DNA of 64,000 nucleotides, taken from contig CACRXP010000047.1 in assembly GCA_902702965.1 (NCBI GenBank), positions 1,840,716 through 1,904,715 on the forward strand. Direction: 5' to 3'. Source of the stretch: Spirometra erinaceieuropaei (taxonomy: Eukaryota > Platyhelminthes > Cestoda > Diphyllobothriidea > Diphyllobothriidae). The translations under genes and the position numbers were made by a program. Below are positions 22,969-33,084 of the stretch, one piece after another (position 1 is the first letter of the stretch; each line of letters starts with the position of its first letter). Under the pieces are notes generated by a model that made no database searches, was not told the DNA's origin, and was given only the letters and a program-made list of their open reading frames with translations.

Positions 22969-24360
22969 GTGAGCGCGCTCACTCTGGCAGCCTGGAATGT
23001 TCGTTCCCTTTTAGACAATCCAAGGAGCAACCGACCGGAGCGGAGGACGGCGCTAGTGGCACGAGAACTGGCGCGCTACAAGGTGGACATCGCCGCACTC
23101 AGCGAGACCCGTTTCTCCGAACAAGGCCAACTGGAGGAGGTGGGTGCTGGCTACACCTTCTTCTGGAGCGGTCGACCCAGGGCAGAGCGACGGGACGCGG
23201 GCGTCGCCTTTGCCATTCGGAATGACATCGTGGGACGACTGCCCTGTTTGCCGCAGGGCATCAACGATCGCCTGATGAGCCTCCGCCTGCCTCTCCGGGG
23301 AGGCAAATTCGCCACCATTATCAGCGCCTACGCTCCGACGATGACCAACCCCGACGCCGTCAGAGACAAATTCTACGAGGACCTGCACGCCCTCTTGGCG
23401 ACTGTGTCGAAGGCGGACAAGTTGATTGTCCTTGGCGACTTTAACGCCCGCGTCGGCACAGACCATACTGCCTGGAGAGGAGTGCTGGGTCCCCACGGTC
23501 TCCGCGGCTCAAACGACAATGGTCTGCTGCTTCTCCGCACCTGCGCAGAACACCGCCTCATCCTGACGAACACGTTCCTCTGTCTGCCGGAGCGAGAGAA
23601 GGCCACCTGGAGGCATCCTCGGTCGCGTCAGTGGCACCTGCTGGACTATGTCCTCGTCCGGAGGCGAGATCAGCGGGACGTGCTGGTGACGAAGGCGATC
23701 GCGGGTGCTGACGGGTGGACCGACCATCGCCTCGTCATCTCGAAGATGCGTATTCGCCTACAGCCTCGCAGGAGACCACAAGGTAAGCGACCCCCAGGTA
23801 AGCTGAATGTTGTTTTGTTGTCTTTGCCTGCTCACCGTCTCCATTTCAGCAATGAGCTAGCTCAACGGCTCGACAACCTTCCTATCGCTGCCGCCGCCGA
23901 CGACGCCGCCGCTGCCGAGAACGCCTCCGTGGAGAACCGCTGGTGTCAACTGCGAGACACGGTCCAGTCGACGGCGCTCGCCGTCCTCGGTCGCGCTCCC
24001 CGCCAACACCAGGACTGGTTCGACGACAACGACGCCGCCATCAGAAATCTGCTAGCTGAGAAGAACCGCCTACACAAAGCCTACGTAGATCACCCCACCG
24101 ATGCCACCAAAGCTGCCTTCTACCGCAGTCGCCGCCAACTTCAGCAACGACTGCGCGAGATGCCGGACACCTGGACTGCTCGCAAAGCTGAGGAGATCCA
24201 AGGCTACGCGGACCGCAACGAATGGAAGAACTTCTTTTCTGCGATCAAAACTGTCTACGGTCCGCCGACGAAGGGCACCGCTCCTCTCCTCAGCGCCGAC
24301 GGCAACACTCTCCTGACTGAGAAGACGCAAATCCTGCAGCGATGGGCCGAGCATTTTTGA
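22969..24360 (+). CDS. LINE1 ORF, segment 1: apurinic/apyrimidinic-type endonuclease and linker
   Basis: Encodes the nicking endonuclease that starts target-primed reverse transcription. Catalytic signatures of the exonuclease-endonuclease-phosphatase fold are in order: AAWNVRSL (N10), LSETRF (E46), [15 protein letters not shown] (D157, N159), LLDYVLV, and WTDHRLV (D252, H253). The remainder is a basic, Ala-rich linker ending [17 protein letters not shown] and ILQRWAEHF. The segment ends at TGA 24358-24360, where relatives would be expected to have Arg (CGA to TGA). The frame continues unchanged after it. The stated start is a GTG; the frame is open upstream to 22765 with no ATG, and the first in-frame Met is about residue 103, inside the endonuclease, so the true start is unresolved. 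Confidence 0.85.
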   Translation: MSALTLAAWNVRSLLDNPRSNRPERRTALVARELARYKVDIAALSETRFSEQGQLEEVGAGYTFFWSGRPRAERRDAGVAFAIRNDIVGRLPCLPQGINDRLMSLRLPLRGGKFATIISAYAPTMTNPDAVRDKFYEDLHALLATVSKADKLIVLGDFNARVGTDHTAWRGVLGPHGLRGSNDNGLLLLRTCAEHRLILTNTFLCLPEREKATWRHPRSRQWHLLDYVLVRRRDQRDVLVTKAIAGADGWTDHRLVISKMRIRLQPRRRPQGKRPPGKLNVVLLSLPAHRLHFSNELAQRLDNLPIAAAADDAAAAENASVENRWCQLRDTVQSTALAVLGRAPRQHQDWFDDNDAAIRNLLAEKNRLHKAYVDHPTDATKAAFYRSRRQLQQRLREMPDTWTARKAEEIQGYADRNEWKNFFSAIKTVYGPPTKGTAPLLSADGNTLLTEKTQILQRWAEHF

Positions 24361-25566
24361 GGCGTACTCAACCGCCCCTCCGTCATCTCCGACGCCGCCA
24401 TCGAGCGTTTGCCGCAAGTGGAGACCAACGTGGACCTCGAACTCCCGCCATCTCTCCAGGAGACCATCAGGGCCGTGCAGCAGCTCTCCAGCGGGAAAGC
24501 ACCCGGATCGGACGCAATCCCTGCTGAGGTCTACAAGCACGGAGGTCCCCAACTAATGGATCACCTGACTGCGCTCTTCCAAGAAATGTGGCGTCAAGGT
24601 GCAGTCCCGCAAGATTTCAAAGACGCAACCATCGTGCATCTCTACAAGCGCAAAGGGAATCGCCAAGTCTGCGACAATCACCGCGGCATCTCCCTGCTGA
24701 ACATCGCCGGGAAGATCTTCGCACGAATCCTCCTCAACCGCCTCAATAACCATCTGAAACAGGGCCTTCTGCCGGAAAGCCAATGCGGCTTCCGTCGTCA
24801 TCGTGGAACCACGGATATGATCTTCGCCGCCCGTCAACTTCAGGAGAAGTGTCAGGAGATGCGGACCCACCTGTACTCTACCTTCGTTGACCTGATGAAA
24901 GCCTTCGACACGGTGAATCGTGAAGGGCTGTGGAAGATCATGCAGAAATTCGGCTGTCCGGAGCGATTCACTCAGATGGTGCGTCAGCTGCACGACGGTA
25001 TGATGGCGCGAGTCACGGACAACGGAGCTGTCTCAGAGGCATTCGCAGTGACCAATGGAGTGAAGCAAGGCTGCGCACTGGCGCCTACCCTCTTCAGTCT
25101 TATGTTCTCTGCCATGCTGATGGACGCCTACCGCGACGAACGCCCAGGGATCCGCATCGCCTACAGGACGGACGTTCACCTCCTTAATCAACGGCGGATG
25201 CACTTCAAATCGCGCGTATCCACAACCACCGTGCACGAACTCCTCTTCGCCGACGACTGCGCCCTGAACACCACCTCGGAAGAGGAGATGCAACGCAGCA
25301 TGGACCTGTTCTCCGCCGCCTGCGAGAACTTCGGTCTGGTCATCAATACACAGAAGACGGTGGTGATGCACCAACCGCCACCCAACTCAGCCACAGCCCC
25401 CAACGCGCCGCCGCAAATCAGCGTGAATGGGACCCAACTGCAAGTGGTGGGGAACTTCCCGTACCTGGGCAGTACTCTCTCCCGCAACACCAAGATTGAT
25501 GACGAAGTCGTTAACAGGATCTCGAAAGCCAGTCAAGCCTTCGGTCGCCTCCAAAGCACAGTTTGA
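24361..25566 (+). CDS. LINE1 ORF, segment 2: reverse transcriptase
   Basis: Same frame as segment 1. RT landmarks: SGKAPGSDAIPAEVY (about 24490), HLYKRKGNR and CDNHRGISLLNIAGKIFARI (24640-24730), PESQCGFRRHRGTTD (about 24775), motif A FVDLMKAFDTV (Asp codon 24889-24891), motif B GVKQGCALAPTLFS (about 25060) and motif C LLFADDCALN (FADD at 25246-25257). Both metal-binding Asp of FADD are intact. The first ATG is at 24409, but this segment is part of a longer ORF, not an independent gene. It ends at TGA 25564-25566, replacing a probable Trp (STV-stop-NRHG). Apart from the two TGAs no frameshift is seen, so inactivation looks recent. Confidence 0.9.
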   Translation, partial: GVLNRPSVISDAAIERLPQVETNVDLELPPSLQETIRAVQQLSSGKAPGSDAIPAEVYKHGGPQLMDHLTALFQEMWRQGAVPQDFKDATIVHLYKRKGNRQVCDNHRGISLLNIAGKIFARILLNRLNNHLKQGLLPESQCGFRRHRGTTDMIFAARQLQEKCQEMRTHLYSTFVDLMKAFDTVNREGLWKIMQKFGCPERFTQMVRQLHDGMMARVTDNGAVSEAFAVTNGVKQGCALAPTLFSLMFSAMLMDAYRDERPGIRIAYRTDVHLLNQRRMHFKSRVSTTTVHELLFADDCALNTTSEEEMQRSMDLFSAACENFGLVINTQKTVVMHQPPPNSATAPNAPPQISVNGTQLQVVGNFPYLGSTLSRNTKIDDEVVNRISKASQAFGRLQSTV

Positions 25567-27186
25567 AATCGTCATGGTCTCCAACTGAGCACCAAGCTGA
25601 AGATGTACAAGGCCGTCATCCTGCCGACACTACTGTATGGAGCGGAGACTTGGACGGTGTACGCAAAGCAGGCACGTCGTCTGAACCACTTCCACCTCAG
25701 TTGTCTTCGTCGCATCCTGAGGCTGAGGTGGCAGGATCAAATCCCCGACACCGATGTGCTGGAACGGACAGGAATCCTCAGCATCTACGCCATACTGAGG
25801 CAAATTCAGCTGCGCTGGAGCGGCCACCTGGTGCGCATGAATGACGAGCGACTACCCAAACGACTCTTCTACGGAGACGTCGCGACGGGTTCTCGCCGTC
25901 AAGGAGGCCAGATTCGCCGTTACAGGGATACCCTGAAGTCCTCCCTGAAATGCCTGCAAATCAACCCCACCAACTGGGAGGAGCTCGCACTCGATCGACC
26001 GGCCTGGAGGAGGACAGTGAAGACAGGCGCTGCGATCTACGAAGCCAAACGCATCGCTGCCGCCAAAGCGAAACGTGAAGCCCGCAAATCACAACTTCGC
26101 CCAGTAAGCAACGTCGCCGCACAACCGCTTCCAACGTGTCCTCGGTGTCAACGGACCTTCCGGGCTCGAATCGGACTTGTTGGACATCTTCGGATTAACT
26201 GCGCCTCTCGAACGGCACCAACCATCGTCCCCCCGCCTGCCTCTTCCTCCTCCTCTCCGCCGCCAACTAACCCTGACAATTCTTCTGACCCACCACTTCC
26301 ACCATCCTCCTCCTTCTCATCCTCCTCCTCCTCCTCCTNNNNNNNNNNNNNNNNNNNNNNNNNNNNNNNNNNNNNNNNNNNNNNNNNNNNNNNNNNNNNN
26401 NNNNNNNNNNNNNNNNNNNNNNNNNNNNNNNNNNNNNNNNNNNNNNNNNNNNNNNNNNNNNNNNNNNNNNNNNNNNNNNNNNNNNNNNNNNNNNNNNNNN
26501 NNNNNNNNNNNNNNNNNNNNNNNNNNNNNNNNNNNNNCTCCTCTTCGCCCACTGCTCCAACGGCGGCCGCTCAGGCGACTGTCCCGCGCACAGCAACCGG
26601 CACTACCACCACCTCCCCCAACTCCAGGGATGAGAATCAGGACTACACCTGCCCTCACTGCGACCGTACCTTCACCTCACACATCGGTCTGGTCGGTCAC
26701 TTGCGAATCCATCGTACAGAGACTGGCGAACCAGTGCGTGAAGCACCAACCTACACCCACTGCACTCGCCTCCACTGCCCACACTGCCCTCGCATCTTCA
26801 GGCATCGCATGGGCCTTTTCGGCCACATGCGCATCCACGAGAGCGGCCTTAACCGCACTCCCGACACACCCACTACATCCAACACATCCACCGTGCACAC
26901 CCCCACTCTCGTTCCATCCGTCCGCGACACCACCGCCACCGCCGCCTCCTCTGTAGCTGACACTGACACCGTCGACTTCTCATGCCCACACTGTCCACGC
27001 ACATTCACCTCACGCATCGGCCTGGTCGGTCACTTGCGAATCCATCGCACAGAGACTGGCGAACCAGTGCCTGGAGCACCCACCTATACCCACCAAGCTC
27101 GACTCAACTGCCCACACTGTCCTCGCACTTTCAGGCATCGCATGAGCCTATTCGGCCACATGCGCATCCACGACGACCTGCGGTAG
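25567..27186 (+). CDS. LINE1 ORF, segment 3: RT thumb and five C2H2-like zinc fingers
   Basis: Same frame as segments 1-2; first ATG at 25603. The thumb reads [37 protein letters not shown] and [13 protein letters not shown] basic helix ([13 protein letters not shown]) precedes the fingers. Finger 1 (26134-26205) is CCHC-like (CPRCQRTF...GHLRINC). A Ser/Pro-rich spacer holds the N gap (26339-26537). Fingers 2-5 start at 26650, 26776, 26983 and 27109 and are C-x2-C...H-x3-H. Pairs 2-3 and 4-5 are a duplication 333 bp apart, linked by TGEPV, which resembles the TGEKP linker of DNA-binding fingers. The fingers probably bind element RNA or target DNA (inference). Ends at TAG 27184-27186. Confidence 0.9.
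   Translation, partial: NRHGLQLSTKLKMYKAVILPTLLYGAETWTVYAKQARRLNHFHLSCLRRILRLRWQDQIPDTDVLERTGILSIYAILRQIQLRWSGHLVRMNDERLPKRLFYGDVATGSRRQGGQIRRYRDTLKSSLKCLQINPTNWEELALDRPAWRRTVKTGAAIYEAKRIAAAKAKREARKSQLRPVSNVAAQPLPTCPRCQRTFRARIGLVGHLRINCASRTAPTIVPPPASSSSSPPPTNPDNSSDPPLPPSSSFSSSSSSSXXXXXXXXXXXXXXXXXXXXXXXXXXXXXXXXXXXXXXXXXXXXXXXXXXXXXXXXXXXXXXXXXXXSSSPTAPTAAAQATVPRTATGTTTTSPNSRDENQDYTCPHCDRTFTSHIGLVGHLRIHRTETGEPVREAPTYTHCTRLHCPHCPRIFRHRMGLFGHMRIHESGLNRTPDTPTTSNTSTVHTPTLVPSVRDTTATAASSVADTDTVDFSCPHCPRTFTSRIGLVGHLRIHRTETGEPVPGAPTYTHQARLNCPHCPRTFRHRMSLFGHMRIHDDLR
26339..26537. other. Assembly gap (199 N)
   Basis: A run of 199 N lies exactly at a CTC/TCC microsatellite coding for poly-Ser in the LINE1 ORF. 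The reading frame matches on both sides with this gap length. Whether 199 is a real or placeholder size cannot be told. Confidence 0.95.
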
Positions 27187-28300
27187 ACAACCGCCGGCCA
27201 CACCACACATTCACTCACTCCCTACCTCCTCCACCACCACCATCACCCCACCAGAAATCAACACTCACATACCTCATGCACCCAACTGCCACCTCCCACG
27301 CAAGTGGGAAGTCCGCATCTCGACTCGGTCCCCATGCGGCTTCGGCTGCACGGGTGACAAGAGTCCGAGACTATCCCGACACGTCAAGCGTCGTGGATAG
27401 GAAGGTTGCTGATTGACGCCCGCTCTCGGTTCACGCAGTTTGTCGCGTTGTGTGTGTGTTGTGTGGAGTGGCGGACTGGTGGGCTGGGAACGGGCTGCAA
27501 CAGCACCTTCCACGGCACTCTCACGCAAGTGAGAGACACGCCGTTCAACCCCCGTTGTGTGAAATCCTGGTTTTGTGTGTATGGGGGGCCAGGTCGTGCC
27601 GTGGCGAGCGCAGTCATGGTCAGTCGACCATGACAGCCACCGCGCCCATTCCCCACTCCAGTCTGCTGACCGGCTCGGACAGCGGCTGGGGTGTGGGAGT
27701 GGGAAGGGAGAGTGAGGTCGACGACTCAGCGCACTTCCTCCTCACTATAAACAATCTGACGCGCTTGAAGCTATCACGGTGCGCTAAAAGCCGTGGTTTG
27801 GAAGGTTGCCAACTGACGGTGTAACTTGGACGTCCTCCATGACCGGAGGCGGTCTGAGAGTCAGGCTGCAATGGCTCCTTTTTAATGTGGCCTTTATGGC
27901 ACTCCCATCACAGTGTGGGATCCGAGCCAGGCGTTGGCGGCACGCCCAGGTGCGGCTTCGGCCGTGCCAGCCTCCAAATCTCTCTTGTGTTGGTTGAAAT
28001 CCTGGTTATTTGTTGTGTGGACCAGGGGGTGTGGTGGAACGCCAAGGTGAGGATCCGTTCGAGTCATCCACCTGCGGCCTCCCTCGTCTCCGGTCTTCTT
28101 GACTCTGGCTTGACACCGGGCTCGGGCGAGGGAGGAGGAGAGAGTGTAGGTAGATGCAGCGCAAGTCCACCGGCACTATAAACCCCTGCGTAAGTCACCG
28201 TCCCTGCTCCCATTGCTGCTGCAACTGTGGGGCACACGGTGGACATCATCGAAACCGATGGTCGAACTGTCAGAGTCCTTTCGGTCAACCGCATAGAGGC
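27187..28300 (+). other. LINE1 3' UTR with conserved hairpins
   Basis: About 1.1 kb shared with the minus-strand copy at 33.1-34.2 kb. It holds several stem-loops: TCCCAC-GCAA-GTGGGA (27294-27309), CTCTCAC-GCAA-GTGAGAG (27518-27535) and CATGGTC-AGTC-GACCATG (27614-27631). The phrase GGAAGGTTGC recurs at 27400 and 27800, suggesting modular duplication. ORFs in this region on both strands (such as 27450-27824) have no homologous reading and are treated as chance. Confidence 0.75.
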
Positions 28301-28385
28301 TTGTAGCAAGGAGTGTGTAAGGCTGGCTGACGACTGCCAGTAGGTCAGAAACAGCCATCTCGGCCTTCCTGGCCTTTTTTTGGAA
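28300..28385 (+). repeat. SINE-like 3' tail at the LINE1 3' junction
   Basis: GTAAGGCTGGCTGACGACTGCC, AGTAGGTCAGAAACAGCC and CTCGGCCTTCCTGGCC match the conserved SINE A tail in plus orientation, ending in a T run. No tRNA-like part precedes it, so it is either a truncated SINE or a tail shared with LINE1. Confidence 0.55.
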
Positions 28386-28392
28386 CCAGCTC

Positions 28393-28700
28393 ATGTACAT
28401 AAAGACAGTTCGATCGTGGCTACGGACGTTGTTCCCCGTGTGCCCACTGCAGTGCGGGCGTAGGGACGGTGACTTGCGTCCCATCTATCGCACTCACTCC
28501 TTCCCCGCCTTCCTGGACACTGTGTCAGGACAGTGTCCGGAAGATCGTGGGGTGGGATATGACACAAGGCAGTTCGCGCGGATTGAGCGTGCACCTAGGC
28601 GTACCTCCACCGCGTCATTTGTTATGGGTGCGCAGCCCAATAACACCTGCCGGATCCTGATCTGCCTACACTGTTGGTCCATCGCTACTCCCGTGTAGGA
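28393..28700 (-). mobile_element. LINE1 3'-UTR remnant, tail-to-tail with LINE1
   Basis: Reverse-complement match to the LINE1 3' UTR: GACAGTTCGATCGTGG, GTGTGCCCACTGCAGTGCGG, GGGACGGTGACTTGCG. It carries TTGTTATGGGTGCGCAGCCC, also found in the 16.25 kb remnant but not in LINE1 itself, so it belongs to a sister subfamily. Confidence 0.65.
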
Positions 28701-31180
28701 AGCCGAGTACGAACATGTAATTCGTTATGCACTTCCCACTGCCAGCATAATTAACTGACAAATCTGTCAGAGAATTCTAGTCTTTCTGTCAAGAACAAGT
28801 CAGTAGCCGTTAGGTAACACTAATTACTTACGGCATTTACACATAGTCAGTAAAGCAGAACTGCCAGGCCTCAGTAGACTGCACGGGATAGTATAGACCA
28901 CAGTGCCCATTAATGGAACTTGAAATAGTGATTGAGATTTTAGCACGGACGTCAATTTGGCCCATCGAGACTGATGATGCGCGAACATCTCGCAAGCAGG
29001 AAAATGCAACGTCAACGTCAAGCAGAATACATTTGACATCCTGCGTGCTCATTGTGCTGAGAGGAAACGCAAAATGAACTGTCCTTTTATTTTCGTGCTT
29101 AAATCTTGACGCGACATAAGGGCACATTTTAATTCAAATGGAATTAAAACTCAAATTTAAATGGGACTGTTTCGACAGCCATAAGGCTAGCATTCTGCCA
29201 CTAGGTCATTTACCAGGCTTAAATCTTAATGAATTAAATTCAGGCCCAAATTTATTGTCGGCTGGGGTGCAGTTTCTAATTAGATTCAGAGGTGGGACAT
29301 CCGTTTGTGAATTTCTTTTGTTTTTGCCATTTTTCCTTCGAAGAGTTCTGCGTTCCCCTCCTCTCTGGGGCAATGTAGAATTGCTGGCATTCTTTAAGAC
29401 TGTCCTTCCGCAATAACCTAATGAGATTACGCGAAACAATTTCGAATCCTTCACACAGGTTTACAACCGTAATTGGGCGATTGTAGTAATCTGTGTAAAT
29501 GGCTAGTTTATAGAAAAACTATGGGTTCTTTTCCTTTTTCGAACTACGGATCTGTCTAAAGATATGGGCTTTGCAGAAAAAAGACCAAGTGCTTTAGGTA
29601 TCTAAAAACTGGGTGAATGTCACATAACCGTCCTTGCTTCTTAACGGCGTATCAGGGCAGGATTATTACCAGTTTGTTATGGTCGATGTTTCTCTTAAAT
29701 TTGCTTTCGCATAAACAATGAAAGCATTTTCTGGATTTTTACCTGACTTGTCAAAATAAACAGCGCTTGCATCCGTTTCAAGTACCCTGTAAATTAGTTA
29801 TAAAATAGTTACTGTTTCATTGCGGTTTCCTTTTAGGGTAAAGCCAGCTGAAGTCCGTATTCCAAAAAGCTTACACTAAAAGAAGCCCTATACTGCCGAG
29901 GAATCGCGATTTTCTACCTATTTACCGGAACCTCTCTCCGAGCCTTTGATCACAGATTTAAACTGTCCAAACTTCGAAAGTTATGAGAAAGACAAGAAAT
30001 CACGCATTTTTGGTAGTAAACTTGTTTTGATGCTTTTTTATAAAGGCGAACACGAACTAGAGTGTTTCTAGCTATCTTGATTTTCATAAACGCGCGCCAA
30101 CAGTATATAAAGATATACTGTTAAAAGGAGTTAATCGCTGCCCAAATATCCACCTAAGCATTCCTGTGGTAAAGTTACTCTTGCAACCTTCATGCACACC
30201 AAAAATCTTAGTGATCACTCTTCTATTGCAATTAGTTGATAACGAACGACCAGTGTGGATTTTACTCAGCAACTCTGTAAACAAAAAATCATAAACCATG
30301 AGAGTAGAGGAGTCCAGCTTTGTTCTGAAATTACGAACTCCTTGCCTACAGTTGGCTGCGTCGATTCTGCTGAAAACTTCGTTTTCAAGTCGACGTAGTG
30401 CACCACTTAGGTTTTTAATCGGTCGTTGAAAAAGATATTAAAGATCATTTATGTTAAGAGTGTAGAACTGAACTTTTATAAGTAGATAGCTTTTGAGTGC
30501 ACGACGCGCATCTGAATTTGGTGGGAATGGCTCATCTTGGTGAACACGCACTTCACTCCTCTTCCTGTTACATAAATGCGTTTTTATGAGGTTGCAGTGA
30601 AAGCACACAAAAATAATACATCGCGTCGATCGGGCGGTAGAGTTTTTTGAACCCTTTCCTGCCATCAGACAGTAGGGGATATTTGCCGTCTAAGATAAGT
30701 CGAGATAAGTGTCATAATATGATTTCCTAACTGTGGATCAGGACAGAAAAATAAAACGACATGTTAATAAATCACTTGCTGAATCGATAGTCGGCACATA
30801 TCTGATAAGGTGAGAGAAGAGGCGGTGCTTGTCAGACGGAAGTTTATATTCTTCCTGACATTGTTAATTCCCCCTTCGTTTGTCAAGGACACGCCCGTGC
30901 GATTAACCAGTGAAAACACACTTGAACTGGCTTGCGTCATTTTGGGAGAAAATAGGTTATAGAAAATAGGCAAGTTCAAAAATACAACTGGAGATACTGC
31001 ACCTAGCACTGGCTACTAACGTCTGATAATTTTTTCTCGTTTAAAAAACACACTCGGCCATGGGACTGGATCATTTTCGTCCCATACTTATGTGACCTCC
31101 ATGAATATATATAACTAAAGTACGGGAGAATTAAGTGAATTTGTCGTACAAAAAGATGTCTTGTAAACCTTCTTAGTTGC
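28701..31180. other. Unannotated sequence
   Basis: No recognised repeat. ORFs of up to 96 codons occur on both strands without motifs. Confidence 0.35.
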
Positions 31181-31186
31181 ATTCAG

Positions 31187-31432
31187 AATAAACCATCTGT
31201 CATAGTTAAACAAGTGGTCTTTAAATGTGATGACTCAGAAGTAAGAAACATAAGAATTTTATACTACAGCATACCCGCAAATGATTCATTCTGCGTGAGC
31301 CCATTAGATCAAAGTTGGAACTTGACAGTTCAGGAGTTAGACGTGACAATTGTGCTGCATTCAGACGTTCAAAACCCCAAAGTCGGAACAATGTTTTCAA
31401 GAATCCAAATATATGATCGGAAACTTACTTAA
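31187..31432 (+). CDS. Candidate host exon or fragment, unknown product
   Basis: A splice acceptor-like TTAGTTGCATTCAG ends at 31186. An open frame follows immediately (NKPSVIVKQVVFKCDD...) and runs 81 codons to TAA at about 31430. The composition looks protein-like (SWNLTVQELDVTIVL), with alternating hydrophobic residues as in beta-sandwich domains. A donor-like GAA|GTAAGA at 31240 would make a much shorter exon. I do not recognise the family and no neighbouring exon is convincing. It could equally be chance in AT-rich DNA. Confidence 0.2.
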   Translation, partial: NKPSVIVKQVVFKCDDSEVRNIRILYYSIPANDSFCVSPLDQSWNLTVQELDVTIVLHSDVQNPKVGTMFSRIQIYDRKLT

Positions 31433-33080
31433 AAGAAATTTGAATGGAAGTTAAATATGAACACAAAGTCACTAGATAAAATTTCTCTGCCAGTTCGATA
31501 GAGGAGGCACTTAGAACCGAGACCAGACACTCCTAAACGAAAACAAGTAATTAGCATAAATTTATCAGTAAGCCACGTAATTAGTCGGTCGGGAACAGTC
31601 TACCTAAAATGCAGAGGATACTACCCTCTTTAATTCGCCCAGACATTATTAATAAGCAACGACGTTCAGAAAAGACGTTATGTAGTTTCCTACAATCCCA
31701 ACCACAAATTTATCCTCCCTATGTTGTGCACTCAACTTAGTCTGGGAATGAGTATGTGGACACTTATCCACTGCTAATGTCCCACACTCAAGCCTATTTT
31801 TAATTTATGAGGACCTTGGCACTCGAAGGGGGTTTTGCAAAAGGAAAAACCGTTCCACGGAGTTTTTTCCTTGAGAAGGTATGAGCAGTACGTAGATGTG
31901 TAAACGGCTAGCTGAGCTCGGGTTTGATCAAACTGATAGTAGATTTTCTCGCAATTTAAAACGTTCATTCGAAGTAAATTCGGACGAGAAAAAGGCGGCG
32001 AAACCTACAGAATCTAAAAAAGTCACAACTTTTAGTGACCCCTTGCACAATTGGATACGATCACTACATAATCACAAAATTAACGATTCAATAAAGGGAT
32101 ATCCTAGGATTATCAAACAAGGCAAATGTGCTTTTCGGGGAGGGAATGTTGGACAGAGATGTTAGCGAACATGGTTCTTAGGGTGAAAAAGATGAGATTG
32201 TCCGAGTTACAGCAGAAACTCGTCAAGCTACACAACATGCAACAATAGTCGGTCCTTTGGAGGGCATGTACGAGAGGAAGATGAGGGAGATGGGATTGTA
32301 CGCCTCACCGCTTTTAGTCACGACAACGTTCGGTGGGTCGTTTAATCACGTGGCGCCAGTAAAGTCGGCAGGTTTCGTCACTTGGTTATCACGTAACTAA
32401 GAAAATTAATTACCCAGGACGCAGCGGTTTCGTTTCAAGATTAGTGTACGTAAGACTTTTTAGATATGAAAAAAATAACAATAAAGTTTATCCTGACATA
32501 TAGAAGAAAGAGGTAATCATACGATAAAGCCATATATTGCATTCCTACGACACCATTCAAGTCGCTTCTTTTTATTCTTACTATGCAACTATGAAACAAA
32601 TGCTGGAGTCGTTTTTACAGGCACAAGTTTCATAAAGCAAGCATTTAATATTTCAGACTATCATTTGGGGTAAAATGCAAATAAAGCGGTTTATTTTGAA
32701 ACGAAAACATTTGATAGTTGAAATCCATTAGTTTTATATTTTGTCAATATGATAAACAATTAATTATATTCGTTTAAAGCCCATTACATAGGCTACACCG
32801 AGAAAGAATGTACGACAGTATGTTGCTTAATCACTTGAGCATACCGATGGCTAAGATATTAAACGGCAGACATTTTGTTCCAGTAACACGCTCATATGTC
32901 CCTACTAATATCTGCTCTATGTATTGCAGATCTCGATGCATTGCTAAACCGAAGTACATGTCGCTTGGAGCTCTTACCATTCTGTGAATGTCCAACTGCT
33001 TGATGAGGAAATAATATTCTTCGTTAGAAAAGTTGATATAAATATATTACTGTTCCAGTCTTTTATAACTAGCTCGCCAC
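31433..33080. other. Unannotated sequence with two unexplained open stretches
   Basis: A 90-codon plus-strand ORF (31896-32165, Lys/Ser-rich) is followed by another open stretch (about 32182-32398, ending WLSRN) lacking an early ATG. Neither shows a known motif. The rest is AT-rich with nothing recognised. Confidence 0.25.
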
Positions 33081-33084
33081 ATGT

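Larger units (their letters stand above)
22600..28300 (+). mobile_element. Near-full-length RTE-like LINE with C-terminal zinc fingers (LINE1)
   Basis: The element runs 5' UTR (about 22600-22968), EN-RT-zinc finger ORF (22969-27186, interrupted) and a ~1.1 kb 3' UTR (27187 to about 28300). The 5' boundary is approximate: family-like GC-rich sequence with hairpins CTCCACTA/TAGTGGAG (22604-22640) and GTGCC/GGCAC begins near 22600. The 3' boundary is set by the minus-strand copy at 33.1 kb, whose similarity stops after GAACTGTC. GC content is visibly higher than in the flanks. It would mobilise by target-primed reverse transcription. The copy is inactivated by two in-frame TGA codons. Clade assignment (RTE-like) rests on the EN and RT motifs, not on a phylogeny. 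Confidence 0.9.

Noticed and set aside
23053..25827. Long minus-strand ORFs (for example 24070-24552 and 24553-24993)
   Set aside because: They are antisense shadows of the LINE1 EN-RT frame and carry no motif of their own.
27406..28181. Several ORFs of 75-124 codons on both strands downstream of LINE1
   Set aside because: They lie in the LINE1 3' UTR. The equivalent frames are not consistently kept in the 33 kb copy and both strands are open.
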